This document shows, one piece after another, positions 42,554 through 51,987 of a stretch of 64,000 nucleotides of DNA (position 1 is its first letter; each line of letters opens with the position of its first letter). A program made the position numbers and the translations under genes. The notes under the pieces are model-generated. The model searched no databases and had not been told where the DNA came from. It saw nothing but the letters and a program-made list of their open reading frames with translations. The stretch is from Streptomyces sp. GESEQ-35 (lineage in GTDB: Bacteria; Actinomycetota; Actinomycetes; Streptomycetales; Streptomycetaceae): contig NZ_JAFFSX010000008.1 of NCBI RefSeq assembly GCF_017948485.1, forward strand, positions 186,001 to 250,000. Reading direction: 5' to 3'.

Positions 42554-42964
42554 ATGACGCAACAGGGAACCGACGTGAGCTGGGCGCTCCGCGATCTGGT
42601 GGAGTCCATCCCGGAGATCCGCTTCGCCCTCGTGGCCTCCAGTGACGGCAAGGCCATCACCTCCTACGGCGCCGAAGACCCCGACGACGTGGACCGCTTC
42701 GCCGCCGTGGTGGCCGGCCTACAGGCGCTGGCCCAGCCGGTCGCCGAGCAGTTCCCCAAGTACGCGGGGCAGTTGAGGCTCGCGATGATCGAGGTCGACG
42801 GAGGCCATCTCTTCGTCGTCCGCGCGGGTGTGGAGACGTACCTCGGTGTCCTGGCCCGCGAGGGCCTCGACCAGGGGCTGCTCGGACACCAGATGAGGGA
42901 TCTGGCCCGCAGGATGGGTGAGCTCCTCGGCACCACTCCGCGGCTGGAGGAGCACTCTGGATGA
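42554..42964 (+). CDS. cvnB: Conservon protein CvnB: roadblock/LC7 domain
   Basis: A 136-residue roadblock/LC7 protein (SWALRDLVESIPEIRFALVA, GKAITSYGAEDPDDVDRFAAVVAGLQAL and HLFVVRAGVETYLGVLA). CvnB proteins bind the CvnD GTPase and belong to the conservon complex regulating development and secondary metabolism in Streptomyces. Its stop overlaps the CvnC start (ATGA), so translation is coupled. Confidence 0.92.
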   Translation: MTQQGTDVSWALRDLVESIPEIRFALVASSDGKAITSYGAEDPDDVDRFAAVVAGLQALAQPVAEQFPKYAGQLRLAMIEVDGGHLFVVRAGVETYLGVLAREGLDQGLLGHQMRDLARRMGELLGTTPRLEEHSG

Positions 42965-43332
42965 GTGCTCCCCGTCGGCCCACGGACCCCTCCGGTCTCG
43001 AGCGTTACTACGTCGTCACCAGGGGACGTAGCGGACCGGTCGGTTCGGCGTCGAGTCTCGACGTGGCCACCCTCATCGTGTCCCGCGCCGCCCCCGTACC
43101 GGGTATGCAGCACGAGCACGAGGACATCCTCCGGCGCTGCCGCGATCCGCTGTCGGTGGCCGAACTCGGCGCCCACCTCGGATTGCCCTTCAACATTCTC
43201 GCGGTGCTGCTGACGGATCTGCTGGAGGCAGGCCGCGTCGAAGCCCGTGACCCCATCCCGGCGCACAACGCCGGTCGCGGGCCCGACCTCGCGCTCCTTG
43301 AGGAGGTACTCAGTGGACTTGAAAGGCTTTGA
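42961..43332 (+). CDS. cvnC: Conservon protein CvnC: DUF742
   Basis: A 123-residue DUF742 protein (LERYYVVTRGRS, SLDVATLIVSRAAPVPGMQH, RDPLSVAELGAHLGLPFNILA, EVLSGLERL). The C-terminal half is winged-helix-like. CvnC is a conserved partner in every conservon. It overlaps CvnB by four bases and CvnD by 20 bases. Confidence 0.92.
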   Translation: MSAPRRPTDPSGLERYYVVTRGRSGPVGSASSLDVATLIVSRAAPVPGMQHEHEDILRRCRDPLSVAELGAHLGLPFNILAVLLTDLLEAGRVEARDPIPAHNAGRGPDLALLEEVLSGLERL

Positions 43333-43918
43333 CCATCCCGGCCGGCCGACCGGTGACGGCACCCGCTCGGTGAAGGTGATGATCGCCGGCGGCTTCGGCA
43401 CCGGGAAGACCACCCTGGTCCGCTCGGTCAGCGACATCAAGCCGCTCACCACCGAGGAGACCCTCACCCAGGCCAGCGCCGACGTCGACCACCTGATCGG
43501 CGTCGCCGACAAGACGGAGACCACCGTCAGCCTGGACTTCGGCAAGATCGGTATCAACGAGAAGCTGGTCCTCTACCTGTTCGGCACGCCGGGCCAGGAG
43601 CGGTTCTGGTTCCTGTGGAACGGCCTGTTCAAGGGCGCGCTCGGCGCGGTCGTCCTGGTGGACACCAGGCGGCTGGCCTCCAGCTTCCGGGCGATCGAGG
43701 AGATGGAGCGCCAGGAGGTTCCCTTCGTGATCGCGCTGAACGTGTTCCCCGACTCCCAGGAGCACCCCATCGACGAGATACGGGACGCCCTCGACATCGC
43801 CCCGCACATCCCGATCGTGGCCTGCGACGCCCGCGACCGGGCCTCCAGCCGTGACGTACTCGTCGCCCTGATACGTCACTTGAAGGAACGCTCGGCCGTC
43901 TCAGTGGAGTCCCGATGA
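43313..43918 (+). CDS. cvnD: Conservon protein CvnD: Ras-like GTPase
   Basis: A 201-residue small GTPase. Walker A is GGFGTGKTTLV, the switch-like TPGQERFW lies where DxxG is expected, and ALNVFPDS stands for the NKxD motif. GTG 43313 (VDLKGFDHPGRP) has GAGGAGG six bases upstream and lies in the end of cvnC. CvnD cycles with CvnB in the membrane complex. Its stop overlaps the P450 start as ATGA. Confidence 0.92.
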   Translation: MDLKGFDHPGRPTGDGTRSVKVMIAGGFGTGKTTLVRSVSDIKPLTTEETLTQASADVDHLIGVADKTETTVSLDFGKIGINEKLVLYLFGTPGQERFWFLWNGLFKGALGAVVLVDTRRLASSFRAIEEMERQEVPFVIALNVFPDSQEHPIDEIRDALDIAPHIPIVACDARDRASSRDVLVALIRHLKERSAVSVESR

Positions 43919-45162
43919 ACGACCAGACCTTAGACGGTTCCGACGCGCCGGGCGGCTGCCCCGTCGCCCACGGCGAGGGCTTCACCCGGCTGTACGGCCC
44001 CGAGTCCGCGACCGACCCGCAGGGCATCTACGCGCGACTGCGCAAGGAGCACGGTGCCGTCGCACCGATCCTGCTGGAGGGCGACGTCCCGGCCTGGCTG
44101 GTGCTCGGCTACCGGGAGAACCGGCGCGTGCTGGACAACCCCCTTCAGTTCAGCCGGGATTCACGGATCTGGCGGGACTTCAACGACGGCCGGGTCGACC
44201 ACGCCTCACCGCTCCTACAGATGGTCGGCTGGCGTCCCGACTGTGTCTCGCAGGACGGCGAGCCGCACCGCAGGCTGCGCGGTGCCGTCACCGACAACCT
44301 TCAGGCCGTCGCGGGCCGCGGTATCCGCCGCCATGCCACGCACTTCGCGAACAAGCAGATCGATGCGTTCGCGGGTGAGGGCCGCGCCGATCTGGTGGCC
44401 GACTTCGCCGAGCATCTGCCCATGCTGGTGCTCACCCGGCTCCTGGGGCTCGCCCAGGGCGAGGGACGCAGCCTCGCCGAGTCCTGCGCCCAGGTCATCA
44501 AGGGCGGCGCGGACGCCCTGGAGCACAACGACCGCATCATGGGAATCCTCGGCGAGCTGGCCGAGCGCAAACGCGCGGAGCCGGGCTCCGACTTCACCAC
44601 CGGGCTCATCGGGCACCACTCGGGCCTCGACGACGACGAGATCGTCCAGCATCTGCGTCTGGTGCTGATCACCGCACACACCACCACCAGCAACCTGCTG
44701 GCCCGGGTGCTGCAACTGGTCCTCACCGACACCGCCTGGCTCTCCGGGCTGGTGAGCGGGCAGCTCAACATCTCCGGAGTGGTGGAGGAGGTGATGTGGA
44801 ACACGCCGCCGCTCGCCGTGCTGCCGGGGCGTTTCGCCACCGCCGACCTCGAACTCGGAGGCTTCCCCATCAAAGAGGGGGACCTGCTGGTCCTCGGGCT
44901 GGCCGCAGGCAACCTGGACCCGGAGATCAGGCCGGACGCCGGCGTCTCCGTCCAGGGCAACCAGTCGCACCTGGCGTTCAGCGGGGGACCGCACGAGTGC
45001 CCGGGCCAGAACATCGGCCAGGCCATCATCGAAACGGCCGTGGACGTCCTGCTCCACCGCCTTGTGGGCCTCCGCCTGGCCGTCCCACCGGAGGACCTCA
45101 CCTCGACGGCCTCCACCTGGGAGTCCCGACTGGACAGCCTGCCGGTCGAGTTCGCAGTCTGA
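43915..45162 (+). CDS. cvnE: Conservon cytochrome P450 (CvnE, CYP157-like, no ExxR)
   Basis: A 415-residue P450. Heme loop FSGGPHECPGQ puts the ligand at C362. The K-helix reads E291-E292-V-M-W295, so tryptophan stands where the ExxR arginine should be. The I helix has AHTTT instead of AGxxT. The CYP157 family, present in conservons, is known to lack ExxR, which fits. Such P450s still bind heme. It is translationally coupled to CvnD. Substrate is unknown; the adjacent terpene synthase product is one candidate. An NTPP or membrane motif is absent. Confidence 0.88.
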   Translation: MNDQTLDGSDAPGGCPVAHGEGFTRLYGPESATDPQGIYARLRKEHGAVAPILLEGDVPAWLVLGYRENRRVLDNPLQFSRDSRIWRDFNDGRVDHASPLLQMVGWRPDCVSQDGEPHRRLRGAVTDNLQAVAGRGIRRHATHFANKQIDAFAGEGRADLVADFAEHLPMLVLTRLLGLAQGEGRSLAESCAQVIKGGADALEHNDRIMGILGELAERKRAEPGSDFTTGLIGHHSGLDDDEIVQHLRLVLITAHTTTSNLLARVLQLVLTDTAWLSGLVSGQLNISGVVEEVMWNTPPLAVLPGRFATADLELGGFPIKEGDLLVLGLAAGNLDPEIRPDAGVSVQGNQSHLAFSGGPHECPGQNIGQAIIETAVDVLLHRLVGLRLAVPPEDLTSTASTWESRLDSLPVEFAV

Positions 45163-45189
45163 GCAGAACAGATGAACTCCGTTGCGTAC

Positions 45190-45246
45190 AGCGCCCCGTC
45201 AGGGGCGCGGGGAACTGCGCGACCAGCCCCCACCGGCCCGCAGCCA
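45190..45246. repeat. Dispersed Streptomyces intergenic repeat with hairpin
   Basis: GCGCCCC-GTCA-GGGGCGC (45191-45208) followed by GGGGAACTGCGCGACCAGCC and CCCACCGGCCCGCAGCC. This is a type of intergenic element that recurs in many Streptomyces genomes, as I recall, and often sits after genes as a terminator-like sequence. Here it separates the convergent cvnE and terpene synthase genes. Confidence 0.6.
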
Positions 45247-45312
45247 AGCGAACCGCACATCCCGCGGAGCGCCCGGCTGCCCGGCCGGACCACCAGCCGG
45301 GCAGCCGGGAGG

Positions 45313-46344
45313 TCACACGGCAAGCAGGTCGTCCACCGACCCCCGCCCGGCCAGCTCGGCCGCAGCCGCCGGCCCCTCCTTGGCCTCCGCATAACGGCCA
45401 GTGACCAGCGCCCACTCGTAATTGCCGTTGATCCAGTGCTGGATGGCCTCCACGCCCATCTGCACCCGTGACCGCTCACCGGCGTCGAGGCCGAGCTCGG
45501 CGCACATCTGGGGCACACGTGCCTGGAGTTCGAGGTACTCGTCGAGGCAGTCGGTCGTCATGCGGTACGCCTCCTGGGCCGCCTCCTCCCACGAGCAGCC
45601 CCGCTCCCGGTGCAGCACGGCGATGAGGTTGTGACCGTCCCCGCGACGCCGCTCGCGCTCGAAGGAGTGGATGTCGTTCATGAACCCGATGGTGTCCGAG
45701 GCCAGATCACGCATCCGCTCCATCAGCGGGTGCGCCATCGCCTGCGCGGGCACTTCGAAGCCACGGCTGCGCTCGCCCGCGTCGATGCTGTGGTGGATGC
45801 CGACCGTACGGCGCCGGAACTCGGCGTACTCGTCGAGCCCCAGCGTGCCGGCCAGACCCCGGGCCGCCAGGTCGACCTCCTCGCAGTGCGCCACGAGGAA
45901 ACGCCCCCAGGATGCGGCGAAACGCGTCCGCCATGTCAGGGGCATGCCATCCGAAAGATGTTTCCAGACCTCCGTCCAGGCTTCGGTGATCGGGCAGAAG
46001 ACCCGCGGCCGGGTGCCCGCCGGACGCAGGGGCGTGACGATGAGTTCACGCGCGACCTCCGCTATCCGGTCGGCGCGGTCCGGCTGATTCGCGTCGAACT
46101 GGTCGTCGAAGAGGAAGGCGAGGGAGAACCAGTTCATCAGGACGATCATGTCGTCGGCCGAGGCGTACGGGTAGGTGCGGGCGGCGGCCTGGGGCAGGTC
46201 CCACGACTTGTACTCCTCGAAGCCCGCCTGGCTGCGCACCAGGCCCATGTCCCAGATCCAGCGCAGATGCCGCTGCCGGGCGTATTCGAGGTGCTCGCTG
46301 ACGGGGGTGTCGAAGGGCAGGTCGAACCTGACGTCCTGAGGCAT
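45313..46344 (-). CDS. Sesquiterpene synthase (avermitilol synthase-like)
   Basis: A 343-residue class I terpene cyclase. The aspartate-rich motif DDQFD is at 80-84, and the NSE triad is N223, S227 and E231 in NDIHSFERE; both bind the Mg-diphosphate of farnesyl diphosphate. Long stretches (MPQDVRFDLPF and RELIVTPLRPAG) agree with the avermitilol synthase of S. avermitilis as I remember it, so a similar bicyclic sesquiterpenol product is likely, but a few active-site residues can change the product. ATG 46344 has AAGGAAG close upstream. It is convergent with the conservon P450 gene, which may oxidise its product. Confidence 0.88.
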   Translation of the reverse strand: MPQDVRFDLPFDTPVSEHLEYARQRHLRWIWDMGLVRSQAGFEEYKSWDLPQAAARTYPYASADDMIVLMNWFSLAFLFDDQFDANQPDRADRIAEVARELIVTPLRPAGTRPRVFCPITEAWTEVWKHLSDGMPLTWRTRFAASWGRFLVAHCEEVDLAARGLAGTLGLDEYAEFRRRTVGIHHSIDAGERSRGFEVPAQAMAHPLMERMRDLASDTIGFMNDIHSFERERRRGDGHNLIAVLHRERGCSWEEAAQEAYRMTTDCLDEYLELQARVPQMCAELGLDAGERSRVQMGVEAIQHWINGNYEWALVTGRYAEAKEGPAAAAELAGRGSVDDLLAV

Positions 46345-46524
46345 GCGCTTCCTTTCGGGAGACGGAACGCAGAGTCCCCCCACTCCTGCGAACGGGCGGT
46401 CGCGACGACCGCCCGTGCACTCGAACTCCGCTTCGCGATACGAAAGTTGAACCGAGAAGCGGTACGAGACTGCCCAGAGCGTAAATGATCTATACCGTAA
46501 CCGGACGGTGATCTGTGTTACTGC

Positions 46525-48156
46525 TCATGCCTGTTGAGCTGCGTATACTCGCGCGCCCCCCACATAAGTGAGAGTTACACGAGTATCCGCGAGCGCGTCC
46601 GTCGGCCCGTCGAACGGATCCCGGTCCAGCACCACGAGATCCGCGAGCGCGCCCTCGCTCACCCGGCCCGTGTCGTCGAGATGGTTCACATACGCCGAGC
46701 CCGCGGTGTACGCGGTCAACGCCTCGGCGAGAGCGAGGCGTTCGGCAGGCAGGAACACGGCCGCGTCGGCGCCCGGTGCCACGCGGTTCACCGCGACATG
46801 GATCCCCTCCAGTGGATCGGGACTGCTCACCGGCCAGTCGCTGCCCGCGGCGAGCCGGGCACCGGAGCGCAGCAGCGCACCGAACGGGTATTGCCACGCC
46901 GCCCGTTCGGGGCCCAGGAAGGGGATCGTCAGCTCGTCCATCTGGGGTTCGTGCGCGGCCCACAGCGGCTGGATGTTGGCGGTGGCGCCGAGCCGGGCGA
47001 AGCGCGGTACGTCGTCGGGCTGCACGATCTGAAGATGCGCCAGGTGGGGCCGCGTGTCGCTCGGTCCGTTCGCGGCGCGCGCGGCCTCGACGGCGTCCAG
47101 CGCGTCGCGCACGGCCCGGTCGCCGAGGGCGTGGAAGTGGCACTGGAAGCCGAGTGCGTCCAACTCCGCCACGTACTTGGGCAGTTGGGAGCGGTCGATG
47201 AAGCTGGTGCCCCGGTTGGCGGTGGCGCATCCGCACCGGTCCAGGTAGGGGTCCAACAGGGCGGCGGTGCCGGTCTCGGCGACCCCGTCCAGCATCAGCT
47301 TCACGGTGGAGGCGCGGAACCGCCCGTGGGTCAACGCGTCCCGCTTCTCGACGAGTTCGGGGATCTGCTCGGCTCCGCGCTCACGGTCCCACCACAGGGC
47401 GCCGACCACTCGGGCGGTGAGCGAGCCGTCGCGGGCGGCGGCGACATACGCCTCGGAGGGATCGGCCATGCCGAGGAAGTCCCCGACCAGCGCGTCTTGC
47501 CAGGCCGTGATGCCGAGGGCGTGCAGATGGCGCTGGGCGTGCAGCAGGGCCGCCTTCCGGTCGGCGTTTGTGGCGGGCGGAGTCAGCCGTCCGACTAGTT
47601 GCATCGCGCCTTCCTGGAGCGTCCCGCTGGGCACACCGGAGGCGTCTCGTTCGATCCGCCCGTCGGCCGGGTCGGGCGTGTCGCGCGTGATCCCGGCGAG
47701 CGCAAGGGCGCGGCTGTTCACCCAGGCGCCGTGGTGGTCGCGGTTGGGCAGGTACACCGGCCGGTCGGGGACGACCGCGTCCAACAGCTCCTTCGTCGGC
47801 GTACCGCCCTCGAAGGCCTCCATGGACCAGCCGCCGCCGGTGATCCACTCCCGTTCCGGGTGTGCGGCGGCGTACGCGCGTACGGCGGCCACGGTCTCGT
47901 CCGCCGTCCGGGTGCCGGTCAGATCGCACTGGGTGAGTTCCAGACCGGCCGGCACCGGGTGGACGTGCGCGTCCTGGAAGCCGGGCAGCAGCAACCGTCC
48001 GGCGAGGTCGACCACTTCGGTGCGGGGCCCGGCGAGGTCGTGCACCTCGTCGTGCCCGACGGCGGTGATGCGGTCGCCGGTGACGGCGACGGCGGTGGCG
48101 GTGCGGCCCTCGGGGGTGAGGACGGGGCCGCCGGTGAAGAGGAGGTCAGCGTGCAT
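46525..48156 (-). CDS. Amidohydrolase family protein (YtcJ type)
   Basis: A 543-residue metal-dependent hydrolase. It has DAHVHP (HxH), the family GGGWSMEAFEGG, HFHALGDRAV and GSDWPVSSPDPLEGI, which supply a His/Lys/Asp metal site. YtcJ-type amidohydrolases act on small amides; the substrate is unknown. ATG 48156 lies 11 bases inside the end of the permease gene, so translation is coupled and the pair likely imports and cleaves one nitrogen compound. RBS: AGGAAA about eight bases upstream. Confidence 0.82.
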   Translation of the reverse strand: MHADLLFTGGPVLTPEGRTATAVAVTGDRITAVGHDEVHDLAGPRTEVVDLAGRLLLPGFQDAHVHPVPAGLELTQCDLTGTRTADETVAAVRAYAAAHPEREWITGGGWSMEAFEGGTPTKELLDAVVPDRPVYLPNRDHHGAWVNSRALALAGITRDTPDPADGRIERDASGVPSGTLQEGAMQLVGRLTPPATNADRKAALLHAQRHLHALGITAWQDALVGDFLGMADPSEAYVAAARDGSLTARVVGALWWDRERGAEQIPELVEKRDALTHGRFRASTVKLMLDGVAETGTAALLDPYLDRCGCATANRGTSFIDRSQLPKYVAELDALGFQCHFHALGDRAVRDALDAVEAARAANGPSDTRPHLAHLQIVQPDDVPRFARLGATANIQPLWAAHEPQMDELTIPFLGPERAAWQYPFGALLRSGARLAAGSDWPVSSPDPLEGIHVAVNRVAPGADAAVFLPAERLALAEALTAYTAGSAYVNHLDDTGRVSEGALADLVVLDRDPFDGPTDALADTRVTLTYVGGARVYAAQQA

Positions 48157-49678
48157 GATCCGTTTCCTGGTAGGTCTGCTGCGGTGTGGCGAGCAACTGG
48201 GGCGCGTCGGCGTCACTGCCCTCGCCGGTGCGGAAGTACGGCGATCTGCGCACCCACTTGGCCCACGCGGCGGCCACGAAGCCCGACGCGATCATCACCA
48301 GGGGAGTGAGCAGCAGGAACCATCCGTTGTCCGCACGGAGTTCGAGATGGTCGGTGGAGGTGTAGAACGACCAGCAGAGATAGCCGCCGAGGCTCAGCAG
48401 CGCGGCGGCGCTCAGCGCCGGCAGCACCACGGCCCGTACGCCCTGTCGCCAGTCCTCGCGCAGCAGCGAGCGGAAGCGCACGGCGGCCGCAAGTGCGGTG
48501 AGTGCGTAGGACAGGGCGACCACGATGCCCACGGCGCTCACCGTCGCCATGATCATGTCCGCGAGCCGGGGGATCACCAGGGCGAGCGCCGCGACCGCCG
48601 TGGCAGTCGCGCCGATCAGCAGCGTCCCGGCGGCCGGAGTCCCGTACCGGGAGCTGACCTTGGACCACACCGGACCGAGCGTACGATCCCGGCTCATCGC
48701 GAACATCCCCCGGGCCGTCGGGATCACCCCGGCCTGAAGCGAGGCCACCGCCGAGAACATCAGGGCGACCAACGGCAGTGCGGCGAGCGGCTGCGCGGCC
48801 AGCCGCTCCCCGAAGAAGGCCAGCCCCTCGGCGCCGTGACCCGCCAACTCCTCCTCGGACAGCACCCGTTGGAAGGCGACGGAGCCGAGCAGGAAGAGTG
48901 CGAGCATGGTGACGAGGGTGATGATCCCCGCCTTGGAGGCGTCCCGTGGGTTGCGCACCTCCTCGTTGACACTGAACGCGGCCTCGAAGCCCCAGTAGCA
49001 GAACACCGAGAGCAGCAGGCCCTGCGCGAGCGCCGACGCCGAGGGGATCGCGAACGGGTCGAACCAGCTCCAGCTGAAGGGGTGCGGCCCGGTGACGATG
49101 CCGTAGCCGCAGAAGGCGAGCAGAACGACGTACTCGAAGACGAGCAGTCCGGCCTGGAGGCGCGCCGCGGTCCGTATGCCGGTGACGGCGGTGAGCGTGA
49201 CCGCGGCCAGGATGAAGACGCCCACCGCGGTGGTCTGCGCTGTCGACCCCGGGTCCAGCGAGAGCCCGCCCAACTCGTGTAGCCCGGCGTCTCCGGCCAG
49301 TTGGAGGATCGCCGACCCGGTGACGGCCGTGGTGTACGCGAGGAACGCGACCGTGGCCACGATCTGCACCCAGCCGACCAGGAAGCCCAGCCAGGGGGTG
49401 AGGGAACGGCCCACCCACACATAGCCGTTGCCCGCGTTCGGCTCGACCCGGTTGAGCCGGGAGTAGGCGCCCGCGATGCCCAGGATCGGCAGGAAGGCCA
49501 ACAGCATGATCGCGGGCAGGTGGAGTCCGACCACCCCGGCGGTGACCCCGAGGCCGATTCCGATGCTGGTGGTCGCGGCCGTGCTGGACGCGGCGATGGC
49601 GACGCCGTCCATGACGCCGAGGGACTTGCGCAGCACGGGCCGCGCGGGAGGGTCGACCCCATAGGGCTTGTCGGTCAT
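48146..49678 (-). CDS. APC superfamily amino acid permease
   Basis: A 510-residue transporter with about 12-13 transmembrane helices. The APC features GVAIAASSTAATTSIGIGLG, SRLNRVEPNAGNGYVWVG and SVFCYWGFEAAFSVNEEVRNP are present. It should carry amino acids or amines by cation coupling. It forms an operon with the amidohydrolase gene and is divergent from a TetR gene that may regulate it. Confidence 0.88.
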   Translation of the reverse strand: MTDKPYGVDPPARPVLRKSLGVMDGVAIAASSTAATTSIGIGLGVTAGVVGLHLPAIMLLAFLPILGIAGAYSRLNRVEPNAGNGYVWVGRSLTPWLGFLVGWVQIVATVAFLAYTTAVTGSAILQLAGDAGLHELGGLSLDPGSTAQTTAVGVFILAAVTLTAVTGIRTAARLQAGLLVFEYVVLLAFCGYGIVTGPHPFSWSWFDPFAIPSASALAQGLLLSVFCYWGFEAAFSVNEEVRNPRDASKAGIITLVTMLALFLLGSVAFQRVLSEEELAGHGAEGLAFFGERLAAQPLAALPLVALMFSAVASLQAGVIPTARGMFAMSRDRTLGPVWSKVSSRYGTPAAGTLLIGATATAVAALALVIPRLADMIMATVSAVGIVVALSYALTALAAAVRFRSLLREDWRQGVRAVVLPALSAAALLSLGGYLCWSFYTSTDHLELRADNGWFLLLTPLVMIASGFVAAAWAKWVRRSPYFRTGEGSDADAPQLLATPQQTYQETDHAR

Positions 49679-49805
49679 GGCCAGCTCTCCGCTCGCACCG
49701 GGGGGCCTGGTCGGCCCCGGTGAGGCGACATGAAACTGGCCGGGGGGTTAACAGGTCAACGGTGTTGTCATAAGGTGCGTCCACCGGCCCCTCCTGGAGG
49801 CACCC

Positions 49806-50537
49806 ATGACCGAACGCGTCGTCGCGCCCGCAGCCAGGCAGCGCAGACGCCCCACCAAACAGGGCGTCGTCCTCTCCGAGGAACTGATCGTCGCCACAGC
49901 CCTGAGGCTCATCGAGGAACACGGCGCCGAGGCCCTCTCGGTCCGCCGCCTGGGCCGGGCCCTGGGCGCGGACCCCAGCTCGCTGTACCGCTACTTCCGG
50001 CACACCGACGACCTGATGCTCGCCGTCGCCGACGAACTGATCGGCCGTACGCTGCGGATCTGGCGGCCCACCGGCGACTGGCGCGCCGACCTGCGTGACC
50101 TCGGGCTGCGCATGCACGCCGGGGCGCTCGCCCACCCCCGGGCGGCGGTGCTCAGCTCGCACCGGGTGACCGGGCGGGCCCATGAGATCCAGGCCGTGGA
50201 GACCATCATCGGCGTGCTGCGCGAGGCGGGTTTCCCCGACGCCGAGGCGGTGCGGATCTACCACGCCTTCGTCGACCAGGCCCTCGCCTTCGCCGCCCTC
50301 GACTCCGCGGAGAGAGTGCTGCCGAAGGCCGCGCGCGACGCGGAGGCGGCCGTATGGCGGGCCACTTACGCGCGGCTGCCCGCGGACACCCACCCGCACA
50401 TCGCCGCGACGGCGCGTCATCTCATGGCGGACATGCGGCACAGCTCCTATCCGGCGGCCCTGGACCTGCTGCTCGGCGCCGCGGCGGCCCGACTCGACGA
50501 GTTCCGGGCACGGGAGGGCCAGGGACGGTCACACTGA
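49806..50537 (+). CDS. TetR/AcrR regulator with TetR C-terminal domain
   Basis: A 243-residue protein. N-terminal HTH (LIVATALRLIEEHGAEALS, RLGRALGADPSSLYRYFRHT) and a TetR_C-like ligand domain (RMHAGALAHPRAAVLSSHRV). GGAGG lies five bases before the ATG. It is divergent from the permease/amidohydrolase operon, which it may repress. GTTAACAGGTCAAC is in the 127-base gap, but the symmetry is weak. Confidence 0.86.
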   Translation: MTERVVAPAARQRRRPTKQGVVLSEELIVATALRLIEEHGAEALSVRRLGRALGADPSSLYRYFRHTDDLMLAVADELIGRTLRIWRPTGDWRADLRDLGLRMHAGALAHPRAAVLSSHRVTGRAHEIQAVETIIGVLREAGFPDAEAVRIYHAFVDQALAFAALDSAERVLPKAARDAEAAVWRATYARLPADTHPHIAATARHLMADMRHSSYPAALDLLLGAAAARLDEFRAREGQGRSH

Positions 50538-50592
50538 GCGGCATCCGCTCGTCATGTCCGTACGACAACCCGTGTCAGGAGGCACTTCGACG

Positions 50593-51057
50593 ATGACCCC
50601 ACCGCCCGCACGCCCCGCCAAGCAGCGCAAGCAGGACACGCTGCACCGACTCGAGCACGACGTCGACGCCTGGGTCGCGACGGCCGGCGGCGACGGCGGA
50701 CTCCCGTATCTCGTGCCGCTGTCCTTCCGCTGGGACGGCTCGACGCTGCTCATCGCCACACCGCCGAACAGTTCGACCGGCCGGAACCTGCGTGAGACCG
50801 GCAAGGCGCGCATCGGGATCGGACCGACCCGGGACGTGGTGATCGTCGAGGGCACGGTCCAGACGGTGCCGCCCGCTGAACTGTCCGAGGAGGAAGGCGA
50901 TCTCTTCGCGGCCCGGACCGGCTTCGAACCGCGCCGGCTCTCCACCCCCTACCTGTACTTCCGTATCCACCCACAGCGCGTGCAGGCCTGGCGCGAGGCC
51001 GATGAACTCGACGGACGCGACCTGATGCGGGACGGGGAGTGGCTGGTGGCCGACTGA
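50593..51057 (+). CDS. Pyridoxamine 5'-phosphate oxidase-like flavin/F420 protein
   Basis: A 154-residue split-barrel protein (RLEHDVDAWVATAGGDGGLPYL, VPLSFRWDGSTLLIATPPNS, NLRETGKARIGIGPTRDVVI). It is of the PPOX group that binds FMN or F420 and reduces or hydroxylates small molecules; the cofactor cannot be told from sequence alone. AGGAGG lies ten bases before the ATG. Downstream of the TetR gene by 55 bases, possibly cotranscribed. Confidence 0.82.
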   Translation: MTPPPARPAKQRKQDTLHRLEHDVDAWVATAGGDGGLPYLVPLSFRWDGSTLLIATPPNSSTGRNLRETGKARIGIGPTRDVVIVEGTVQTVPPAELSEEEGDLFAARTGFEPRRLSTPYLYFRIHPQRVQAWREADELDGRDLMRDGEWLVAD

Positions 51058-51072
51058 ATGCGGTGACGCGGT

Positions 51073-51876
51073 TCAGTCACCGGCCAGCGGGCGGACGGTG
51101 AGGATCTGTTCGGCGTGGCCGACGGGTCCGCGGAGGTCATGCAGGACGCTGCTGGTGAGCCCCTGTCCCGACGGGCCGAAAGTGACGGTGGTGTCCAGTC
51201 CGGTCCACGGTCCTTCCGGCTGTCGGTGCAGATGGATCGTCAGGTCGAGGTTCGGGAACATCCACGCGGTGGGGTCCTGCTGCACGGCGATGCCGTTCGC
51301 GGTGTCCACGAGCGCGATGTAGGAGGCGAGGGCACTGCTCGGCTCGCCCGCGACCAGGTCGACGGGCGAGGAGATCCAGGCCGCCGTGCGCCCCTTGCGG
51401 GCCGGAGGCATTCGGCGGACGTCGATGGACGCGATGTAGCCGCCGTTCCACCTTTCGTTCATGGGCCAGGGAGTGAGTTCCTCGGGGGCAGGGAGCCGCT
51501 CGTGAGGGCTGTCGGCGACGGCAGAGGTGTCCAGGGACGCCAGCAGCCAGGCACGGGCGCGGACGACCGGACGGCCGCCGATGCCCACGGTCGCTTCGAG
51601 GAGTTCGATGGTCCGGCCGGGACGAACGGTCTCGACGGTGATCTCGCACTCGTCGAGGGCGATGCGGCCGAGGATGTCGTAGCTGATCCTCGCGAGCACG
51701 AGATTCCCCGGTCGCGTGGCGAGGTGCCGTTCGACGGCGTGCACGATGAGCCCCGCCAGTGGGCTGAAGTGCTGTTCATCGGCGTTCCACGCACCCCCCG
51801 CGTGAGCCGTGGGTTTGTAGGAGAGTTCGCCCGTCCGCTCGAAGTAGCTCTCACGCGCGGCGACGCCTGTGGTCAC
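51073..51876 (-). CDS. Acyl-CoA thioesterase-like double hot-dog protein
   Basis: A 267-residue protein with two hot-dog domains (first: HAGGAWNADEQHFSPLAGLI, ISYDILGRIALDECEITVE; second: SSALASYIALVDTANGIAV, TIHLHRQPEGPWTG). TesB-type thioesterases share this build. The usual catalytic Asp/Thr/Gln triad cannot be placed safely. It is convergent with the PPOX gene, 15 bases away. The following 111 bases contain no gene. Confidence 0.78.
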   Translation of the reverse strand: MTTGVAARESYFERTGELSYKPTAHAGGAWNADEQHFSPLAGLIVHAVERHLATRPGNLVLARISYDILGRIALDECEITVETVRPGRTIELLEATVGIGGRPVVRARAWLLASLDTSAVADSPHERLPAPEELTPWPMNERWNGGYIASIDVRRMPPARKGRTAAWISSPVDLVAGEPSSALASYIALVDTANGIAVQQDPTAWMFPNLDLTIHLHRQPEGPWTGLDTTVTFGPSGQGLTSSVLHDLRGPVGHAEQILTVRPLAGD

Positions 51877-51987
51877 GGGATCCGTCTCCTAGAGCTGGGC
51901 AGGTACTGCATTGAGTAGCTGCATCTGCCACGCATCGTATGGAGTGCCACGCTCGCCGGTCACCGTGATCTGACGCACAAGCGTGTC

